Origin: RGIG3102 sp964369975
GTDB taxonomy: Bacteria; Bacillota; Clostridia; Oscillospirales; Ruminococcaceae
DNA: 11,633 nucleotides
Direction of reading: 5' to 3'
NCBI GenBank assembly: GCA_964369975.1
Contig: CAYJFZ010000029.1
Coordinates: forward strand, 1 to 11,633
The notes under the pieces were generated by a model, which made no database searches, was not told the DNA's origin, and saw only the letters and a list, made by a program, of their open reading frames with translations. This document shows positions 1 through 5,589 of this stretch, piece by piece. The first letter of the stretch is position 1. The number at the start of each line of letters is the position of its first letter. Position numbers and translations under genes: made by a program.

Positions 1-873
1 GCTCTTAAGCATTTAGAATATGTAAAATTCATTCAAAAAAATTGGGTTAATGTTGGGAAAATCGATGATTCTGATAAATTAAATCATAATGTATCAGTTA
101 CTATTTCTGTAGATGATCAAGAATGAGACCAAATTCGCGATTATATATGGGAAAACAGAAAGCATTATTCAGGTATTTCACTATTGCCTAAATCTGGTGA
201 TTTGATATATAATCAAGCTCCATATCAAGAAGTTCTTCTTCCAGAAGAGATGCTTAAAAAATATGGAAATGGAATTATTTTTGCGTCAGGACTAGTTGTA
301 GATGTAGAAAAAGTTTTTGGAGATTTATGGAAAATGGCAGACACTTTAAAAGGGATTGGAGAAAAATTGTATTCAGATTCTTCCGATGTTATTAAATTCT
401 TAAACGATAAAGGCATTTCTCTTCCTGAGAACTATTCTCAATTACCATATTCTAAGGTAATTGAATTGAAACAAAATTGCGAAAATAAAGTTAAGGAAAT
501 TTTATTAGATTTAGGATATTCTAATATAATTATCAAACATTTATTAAGTTTTGACGATTTGTCCGTTTTTGAAGATGAGTTTAAAAAACATCTCGACAAT
601 ACTCTTTACGATATAGTTGATAACTTATCTGCTAAAAGAGATATAATCAGAAGGGTTTATAAATTTAGTACAAAATATTTCAATTCTGATATAGATTTAA
701 CATTAAATGCTCTAAAGCATGTGCAATTATATCATGAATGGTGTTCTATAAAATATAATTATAAATCCATAGATTGGAGTAATGTTACATGAAATAATGA
801 TAAGTTATTTAATGTTGACGAATTAGCAGGAGCTTCTTGTTCGGGAGGTTCGTGCGAAATTAATAGAGTATAA
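1..873 (+). CDS. nrdJ: Class II (adenosylcobalamin-dependent) ribonucleoside-triphosphate reductase, C-terminal part
   Basis: The 5' end lies outside the window; 290 codons are visible, ending at TAA 871-873. The enzyme would reduce ribonucleotides to deoxyribonucleotides for phage DNA synthesis, using a cobalamin radical and no oxygen. The visible part has the class II signature NHNVS, then EWDQ, then GISLLP followed by a YNQAPYQE segment, as I remember it from monomeric Lactobacillus-type enzymes. The C-terminal tail ends in CSGGSC (Cys codons 838-840 and 853-855). This has the same C-x4-C spacing as the redox-active CEGGAC tail pair that re-reduces the active site of the Lactobacillus leichmannii enzyme. 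Two in-frame TGA codons (124, 790) are read as Trp; the first gives the conserved-looking EWD. Five TGG codons are also used. The helicase ATG follows 4 bases after the stop. The class II call is fairly secure, but the catalytic barrel is not in view. Confidence 0.78.
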
Positions 874-877
874 TAAA

Positions 878-2143
878 ATGTTAAATGAAGTAATTTCATT
901 AGAAAAAAAATACTTAAATTTTGAATTGGGAGAGGAACAAAGAAATGTTCTTCTCTCAATTTTTAATTTTATAAACGATAAAGATGATGAATGTTGTACA
1001 ATTAACGGATTCGGAGGAACTGGGAAAACAACTATAACAAAATTAATTATACGATATTTAGAAAATAAAGGAATTCCTTACATGTTAGCAGCTCCTACAC
1101 ATAAAGCTAAAAATGTAATGAAATTCAACACAGATAGAGATGCTATAACAGTGCATCAATTATTGACTTTATCTCCAGTTGTTGATATAATGGAATTAGA
1201 TTTTAAAGACCTTAAATTTAATTCAGTGACAATTGATAATCAAATTCCAAATTATGGAGTATTGATTATAGACGAATGTTCTATGGTAAATGAAGTCTTA
1301 TTTGATTACGTAACTGACAGATGTTCAGATAAAAACTGTAAAATTATATGAATAGGAGACGACAAGCAATTATCTCCTGTTAAAGATCAAAAATTGTCTC
1401 GTGCGTTCAATATTAAAAATGTTTTTAATTTAACTAAGATTTTTAGGCAAAAAGACACTAATCCTATTGTCGATGTTTTAAAAAATCTTAGATTTAAATC
1501 TACAAGGAATTTTGAAGAATTTAAATCAAACTCGGGATCTCTTTTAATTTACGATAACTGGAAAACAGTATTAGACGACACGTATCATTTATTTAAAAAA
1601 ATGATAGATGATAACAATCCAAACTATGTTAAATTGATAGCATATACAAACAAAAGAGTATCTGCTTTCAATGAGCAAATTAGAAAAAAACTATTTAATA
1701 CTAATGAAGAGTATATAGTAGGTGATTTATTAATGGGATACGATTCTTGTGAATATAAGATAAATAATAGGCTATCTCATAAAATAAATAATTCATGTGA
1801 CTATTTAGTTTTGAAATCTACTCCTAAATGTAAGGCAATTAGAGGTGTTATGACAAAAGGATTCGATTTAGAAATATATTCGTTTGAAGAAGATTATTCA
1901 TTTAATATATATATATTATCAAAAGAAAATTCAGATATTGTATTTAGACAATTATCTCATATTATAGAATCTGTAAGAACTGATGCAGTAAAATGTCTTA
2001 ATAAAAAAGAGAAGAACAGGATATGAGTAGACTATTTTAATCTTATGGGATCTTTCTTATCGCCAATAGACATGAGTTACATGGGAAGAATTATTAGAAA
2101 AAAGAGTATCGATTACGGATATTGTATAACGAGCCATAAGAGT
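878..2143 (+). CDS. SF1 DNA helicase (Dda/RecD2-like), exon 1
   Basis: Exon 1 encodes residues 1-422 of a 474-aa ATP-dependent DNA helicase, a length close to T4 Dda. Motifs in order are Walker A GFGGTGKT (44-51), motif Ia APTHKAK (72-78), TVHQLL (91-96), Walker B IIDECSM (130-136), motif III GDDKQL (160-165), and motif IV with IFRQ. The exon ends in ITSHKS, the first half of motif V. TGA codons at 1349 and 2024 are read as Trp; under the standard code the gene would look broken into three pieces. The chosen ATG sits in a TAATAAAATG context with no Shine-Dalgarno sequence, 4 bases after the reductase stop. Without splicing, translation meets TAA at 2144 at once and loses motifs V and VI. A role in replication or recombination is inferred from the family and the neighbouring ligase. 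Confidence 0.88.
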
Positions 2144-3133
2144 TAAAGGCTCTTGTAAAACCTATTTAATTGCGGGAATATTCTTATAAACATTTAACCA
2201 AATTATGGTGGTGACACACATAATGGCTTTCAGTAATGATGAAAGGTATGGTAAAATCAAATGTTTTTGAACGATCCGCATCCAAGCATCTTATTAAGAT
2301 GAAGGTTCACAGACTATCGAAAAGCAACATTAGTTGAACTGAGTAGAGTACGGATAAAATCCGGAAAAGGTAGGGTATGAATTTATTAATATATGGAAAA
2401 CAAATTAGTATCGTTAGGATTTATTTACGGATTAAAAAATCCAGAAACCAATGAAATATTTTACATTGGTGCTACAGAATCTTCTCCAAAAGATAGATTA
2501 AAAGGACATTATTCTCATTTTAAAGAATATCTATTAGGGAAAAGATTACTGAATAAAAGATTTGAATACATGGAAAAATTATGACCGATTGAAGCGGAAG
2601 TTGTATTGTTAAAAATAGTTCAAAATGACTATTTATACAAAATAGAAAAAGAATACATTGATTCGTTTTCTAAAAAGTATAAATTAACAAATCAAACAGA
2701 AGGAGGCTTAGGAGGAGATACTTTTACAATGTTATCAAATGAAAGAAAGGAAGAGATTTCAAAATTAATAAGAAATAAAAATTTAGGAACAAAAAAATCA
2801 GAGATGTTTAAAAAGAATTTATCAGATTCTAGGACAGGATTAGGAAATCCAATGGTAGGAACATCCAAGATAGGATGGGTAATATGTTTTGATTTAAATG
2901 ATAATCCTATTCAACTTATGAAATACCCATTTGAAATTGCCGATTTTTTAAATAAAGTAAATAATACTAATAAAGATAAAAGATTTAACAATGCTAAAGG
3001 AAATATTTCTAAAGGCATTCGTTCCAATAAATCAAGATCAGTTGTAAGCAATAATTACAAATGAGTTGATTATGAAATTTGCGATAAATTCATACAAGAT
3101 ATAGTCGAGTCTAATTACGAAAATAATTAGAAG
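2144..3133 (+). ncRNA. Group I self-splicing intron (probably IA-like) carrying a homing endonuclease
   Basis: Both splice sites are fixed by restoration of helicase motif V and by RNA logic. The 5' exon end AAGAGU (2138-2143) pairs with the internal guide GCUCUU (2149-2154), giving P1 with the diagnostic U-G pair at the splice site. The intron ends in G (3133). Other core elements I can pair are P4 (TGCGG 2171-2175 with CCGCA 2276-2280), P5 (AAACATTT 2188-2195 with AAATGTTT 2259-2266) and P6 (CATCTT 2287-2292 with AAGATG 2296-2301). The R element is GTTCACAGACTA (2305-2316) and the S element is AAGATATAGTC (3096-3106), with P7 formed by GACTA and TAGTC. P8 is a perfect 12-bp match (2375-2386 with 3084-3095), and P9 is TCTAATT (3110-3116) with AATTAGA (3125-3131). 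Hairpins at 2325-2336 and 2351-2363 sit where P7.1 and P7.2 of IA introns lie. P3 (CCTA 2161-2164 with TAGG 2371-2374) is tentative, and no convincing P10 was found. Confidence 0.9.
2393..3130 (+). CDS. Intron-encoded GIY-YIG homing endonuclease with NUMOD DNA-binding motifs
   Basis: A 245-aa protein that would cut intronless alleles of the helicase gene and so spread the intron. The N-terminal GIY-YIG domain shows the two halves FIYGL (10-14) and FYIGAT (23-28). R35 and H39 follow, then a candidate catalytic glutamate in IEKEYIDSF (E85 or E87), and a GG turn after LTNQT. Residues about 110-155 (SNERKEEISKL, then KKSEMFKKNLS and GNPMVG) match the NUMOD3 style of DNA-binding repeat. The C-terminal third looks like a NUMOD1/helix-turn-helix segment that ends near YKWVDYE. 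TGA codons at 2582 and 3062 must be read as Trp, so the endonuclease is adapted to the recoded genome. The ATG follows the P8 5' strand; a purine run at 2363-2375 is too far upstream to be a good ribosome site. The last 16 codons double as catalytic RNA. Confidence 0.88.
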
Positions 3134-3292
3134 CAAGGTTCGAGTTACAATAATGTAGTAATAGATATGGATAACATTCTATTATGTAAAAATTCCTCAG
3201 AATTAAGACAACTGCAATATGTGGCATTATCTAGAACTCAAAAAGATGCATATATTTTAATAAAAAATTATAATGGAAATAAAAAACCATAG
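3134..3292 (+). CDS. SF1 DNA helicase, exon 2 (motifs V-VI)
   Basis: These 52 codons plus TAG (3290-3292) complete the helicase after intron removal. Joining AGT (2141-2143) to CAA (3134-3136) restores HKSQGSSYNNV, the UvrD/RecD motif V, without any frame change. The exon then gives YVALSRT, the arginine-finger motif VI, followed by KDAYIL, both typical of the C-terminal RecA-like lobe. The exon has no usable start of its own and is only meaningful when spliced. Its last 20 bases overlap the start of the ligase gene at 3273, so the ligase is probably translated from the same transcript. Confidence 0.88.
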   Translation, partial: QGSSYNNVVIDMDNILLCKNSSELRQLQYVALSRTQKDAYILIKNYNGNKKP

Positions 3293-4481
3293 CATATTAT
3301 TATCAAGAGATAGTAAAGGCAAAATAAGAATTGCCAATATCGGATACTCTTGGAATGATAAGTTAAACTGCTTTATAATAGAACGATCTACTGGTCAGCT
3401 AGGCGGGAAAACAACTACCCAGCCTTTTATTGAAGTTAAAGCAGGGAAAGCTAAAAGAACTGTAAAAGAGCAAGTTATTTTAGAATATAATTCTAAAGTA
3501 AAAAAATACAAAGACAAAGGATATTTAGATATCACCGATTTAGGATACAATGACTTATCTGAATGTAATCCTGAAGAATTAGTTCCTTACCAAGTTACAG
3601 ATACAAACGGATTTAAAAAACCAATGGGAGCAAAATCTAGTAATGATGTGGCGTTATCTACATTGGAAAAAGAATATTTATGTAGTCGTAAACTAGATGG
3701 AGTTCGATGTAGAATTAGAGCTAATTACAATAAGGAAACTGATACCATATTTTTGGAATCAGCTTCTAGAGGAGGCAAGAATTATGATGTTCCTGCAGAA
3801 CATATATTGAAAAATGAATCATTGATTCAAATATTTAAATCTGATCCAGAATTAGTTTTAGATGGAGAATTATATATTCATGGGGAAGCATTGCCTAGAA
3901 TATCAGGATTATGTAGAAAAATAACTAGAGTACCTGAGCATGATGAATTAAAATACCATGTATATGATTTATTTTACGATTCAGAACATGATTTCAGACA
4001 AGATTTGATGTTTGAATTTAGGCTTAGAGATTTAGAAGAAATAAAATCTAAATTGAAGGATTCCGATCCAATTGTTATTGAAGAACATGTTGAAACAAAA
4101 TCTTGGACAGAAATCAAATCTTATCATGACAAATTTGTCAAAGAAGGGTATGAAGGATGCGTATTAAGACACCCTCATAAAGAATATGGCTTTGGCAAAA
4201 AAGATGGAAGGATGATAAAAGTTAAAGAGTTCGAAGATGCTGAATTTGAAATTTTAGGAATTTCAGAAGGACTTAGAGATGAGGATATGGTGTTTATCAT
4301 GAAATGCGATGCAGGAACTTTTGAGGCAAAGCCAAAAGGAAGTAGAGCTGTAAAAGACGAATATAGAAAGAACATAGACTCACTAATAGGTAAAATGGGA
4401 ACAGTAAAATATTTCGGATTAACCCCAAAAGGAATTCCAAATATTCCAGTATTTAAAAATGTTAGAGAAGATGGAGAATAG
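3273..4481 (+). CDS. ATP-dependent DNA ligase
   Basis: A 402-aa nucleotidyltransferase that would seal nicks during phage replication. Motif I is KLDGVR (140-145), with K140 the predicted AMP-carrying lysine. SASRGG follows at about 163-168, motif III contains DGEL (197-200), motif IIIa is HVYDLFY (229-235), motif IV is EGYEG (291-295) and motif V is MIKVK (314-318). An OB-fold-sized segment of about 80 residues closes the protein. Residues 1-85 before the catalytic core are unusual: GYSWND, GQLGGKTT and a KEQVILEYNSKVKKYKDKGY-type helix resemble a WGR-like DNA-binding module, which is only an impression. The ATG at 3273 overlaps the helicase 3' end by 20 bases. The gene contains no TGA codon; both visible tryptophans are TGG. 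It ends at TAG 4479-4481, overlapping the next gene. Confidence 0.92.
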   Translation: MEIKNHSILLSRDSKGKIRIANIGYSWNDKLNCFIIERSTGQLGGKTTTQPFIEVKAGKAKRTVKEQVILEYNSKVKKYKDKGYLDITDLGYNDLSECNPEELVPYQVTDTNGFKKPMGAKSSNDVALSTLEKEYLCSRKLDGVRCRIRANYNKETDTIFLESASRGGKNYDVPAEHILKNESLIQIFKSDPELVLDGELYIHGEALPRISGLCRKITRVPEHDELKYHVYDLFYDSEHDFRQDLMFEFRLRDLEEIKSKLKDSDPIVIEEHVETKSWTEIKSYHDKFVKEGYEGCVLRHPHKEYGFGKKDGRMIKVKEFEDAEFEILGISEGLRDEDMVFIMKCDAGTFEAKPKGSRAVKDEYRKNIDSLIGKMGTVKYFGLTPKGIPNIPVFKNVREDGE

Positions 4482-4758
4482 TAAAAAAATATTATTAAAA
4501 AAATTCATCGATAAATATTTGATGATACAGCAAGATTTTGATCAAGAATCTACATATGAATATAATTATATTATATTTAATTTGTTCTTATCAAGCATTT
4601 ATGGAGATATCGAGAAAGAATTAATAGAAGATTTTATTTTTACCAATCACGTTTTTTCAGATTACTCTTTTGGAAAACTATGCGAAAGACTAGATGCTGT
4701 TGAAAATTTAAGGCATCCTTTGGATTTTAATTGCATTTGTAATGATAGCTACCAGTAA
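4459..4758 (+). CDS. Small hypothetical protein
   Basis: A 99-aa acidic and aromatic-rich protein that I do not recognise. It starts inside the ligase gene (23-base overlap) if ATG 4459 is used. ATG 4471, giving a product that begins MENSKK, is an alternative start four codons later. Predicted largely helical, with no signal peptide or membrane segment; two Cys near the C-terminus (NCICND) are not a clear metal site. The tight overlap with the ligase and the 20-base distance to the next gene support real expression in the same operon. Function cannot be inferred. Confidence 0.7.
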   Translation: MLEKMENSKKILLKKFIDKYLMIQQDFDQESTYEYNYIIFNLFLSSIYGDIEKELIEDFIFTNHVFSDYSFGKLCERLDAVENLRHPLDFNCICNDSYQ

Positions 4759-4778
4759 AATTTTTAATTGAAAATTTC

Positions 4779-5114
4779 ATGAAAAAAATCAAAATAAATA
4801 GTAGTTTTTCTGGAAAAATATTTTTCACAAGTGACTTACACCTTAATCATAAAAATGTAATTAAGTATTGCAATCGACCATTTTCTTCAATAAAAGAAAT
4901 GAATCAAAAATTAATTAAAAATTGAAATTCTGTANNNNNNNNNNNNNNNNNNNNNNNNNNNNNNNNNNNNNNNNNNNNNNNNNNNNNNNNNNNNNNNNNN
5001 NNNNNNNNNNNNNNNNNNNNNNNNNNNNNNNNNNTATTTAAAAAAGATATTAGTAATAGCTCTTATAAGAAATCTTCATTTTTTTCAATTCTTAAATCTT
5101 TATGGAAGAGATAA
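4779..5114 (+). CDS. Calcineurin-like metallophosphoesterase, interrupted by an assembly gap
   Basis: The first 52 codons give IFFTSDLHLNH, the metal-binding D-x-H motif of the calcineurin-like phosphoesterase fold, then YCNRPF and KLIKNWNSV. That order is typical of a family of small phage and bacterial phosphoesterases. The Trp in the NWNSV motif is encoded by TGA (4923), which is strong evidence for recoding. The sequence then enters 100 N. The stretch after the gap (5037-5114) is open in the same frame if the gap length is taken literally and ends at TAA 5112-5114, coding for a short basic, serine-rich tail. With 111 codons in total the protein would be shorter than the 150-200 aa usual for the family. 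The gap therefore probably hides more than 100 bases, and the tail may belong to another gene. The N-terminal identity is good; the 3' end is uncertain. Confidence 0.7.
4935..5034. other. Assembly gap (100 N)
   Basis: Exactly 100 undetermined bases inside the metallophosphoesterase gene. The second gap in the window has the same length, which suggests a fixed placeholder for a scaffold join of unknown size. Most of the phosphoesterase metal-binding residues should be encoded here. Confidence 0.95.
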
Positions 5115-5224
5115 TATTTAACGATGATTTCGATTTCGAATATCAGAAAAAAATAGAAGAACAAACGGAAAGAAATATTACTGAATTTTTAAACTCAAAA
5201 TTAATTTACGATGAATCAATTTAA
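5102..5224 (+). CDS. Very small hypothetical protein
   Basis: A 40-aa acidic product (starts MEEIIFNDDF, ends YDESI) with no recognised domain. Its ATG overlaps the end of the preceding reading frame by 13 bases, and its own end overlaps the next gene start (5211) by 14 bases. This chained-overlap pattern fits the rest of the block and is the main reason to keep it. It could be a chance frame. Confidence 0.45.
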   Translation: MEEIIFNDDFDFEYQKKIEEQTERNITEFLNSKLIYDESI

Positions 5225-5417
5225 CGAACAAAAAGAATTAATTAAAAAAGCTTATAAAAATTCAGGAGTTGATTATTTGGTATTTGAAATAGATACATTA
5301 TTTGATGTGTTAGACCAAACTGAATATATTAACTTTGCAAGCATTTGTTCAAAATATGACGAAAAATTAGATAGCAATAAAGAATTTAAAGTAATAAATA
5401 TATTAGACAATGAATAA
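5211..5417 (+). CDS. Small hypothetical protein
   Basis: A 68-aa, mostly charged, probably helical protein with no family that I recognise. It overlaps its neighbours at both ends: 14 bases with the 40-aa gene upstream and 8 bases with the zinc-ribbon gene downstream. It probably belongs to the same polycistronic message as the replication genes. No membrane segment, cysteine cluster or catalytic motif is visible. Confidence 0.65.
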   Translation: MNQFNEQKELIKKAYKNSGVDYLVFEIDTLFDVLDQTEYINFASICSKYDEKLDSNKEFKVINILDNE

Positions 5418-5547
5418 ACTATGTAAAAATTGTATGAATAATAATATTGTTCATAAATTCCAAGACTCTACATTTGGAAAATATGTAAGAGTTCACAATC
5501 AAACTTCAAAAGCATATAGATGTACTGTATGCGGTTCTATTAATTAA
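5410..5547 (+). CDS. Small zinc-ribbon protein
   Basis: A 45-aa protein with two CxxC knuckles, CKNC (5-8) and CTVC (38-41), the second followed by Gly. This is the layout of a single zinc ribbon. Such mini-proteins usually bind nucleic acid or act as accessory factors, but no specific role can be given. The ATG overlaps the stop of the 68-aa gene by 8 bases (ACAATGAATAA context), so translational coupling is likely. It is the last gene of the plus-strand block, and its stop at 5545-5547 sits against the terminator hairpin. Confidence 0.75.
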   Translation: MNKLCKNCMNNNIVHKFQDSTFGKYVRVHNQTSKAYRCTVCGSIN

Positions 5548-5589
5548 AAAAATCCCCTAGCACTATTAAGTGTTAGGGGATTTTTTTTT
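5548..5589. terminator. Bidirectional intrinsic terminator between convergent gene blocks
   Basis: A 14-bp stem pairs 5551-5564 with 5569-5582 around an ATTA loop, with one G-T wobble and a CCCC/GGGG core. An A run lies on the left and nine T on the right, so either strand reads as a stem followed by a U tract. It lies directly between the zinc-ribbon stop (5547) and the minus-strand stop (5588-5590), as expected for shared termination of convergent transcripts. Confidence 0.92.

Noticed and set aside
225..959. Minus-strand open frames at 225-416 and 759-959
   Set aside because: They lie antisense to the reductase and helicase genes, have no recognisable motifs, and are explained by AT-rich chance frames.
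2141..2146. Helicase truncated by a nonsense codon after HKS
   Set aside because: The missing motif V and VI sequence is found in frame at 3134, and the intervening sequence has group I intron hallmarks at both ends.
2144..2155. A P10 pairing between the 3' exon start CAAG and CTTG at 2152-2155
   Set aside because: The complement exists, but P10 should use bases just 5' of the guide; CTTG overlaps the P1 guide strand on the wrong side, so it is probably coincidence.
2305..2336. P7 formed by GACTA (2312-2316) with TAGTT (2331-2335)
   Set aside because: That leaves too little room for P3 and P8. AAGATATAGTC at 3096-3106 is a far better S element, and 2325-2336 forms its own CAAC/GTTG hairpin.
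4175..4375. Minus-strand open frame inside the ligase
   Set aside because: It is antisense to ligase motifs IV and V and has no support of its own.
5035..5124. Alternative frame after the first gap (hydrophobic peptide ending near 5120)
   Set aside because: The frame ending at 5114 agrees with the upstream phosphoesterase frame and overlaps the next start in the style of the operon. The alternative has no support.
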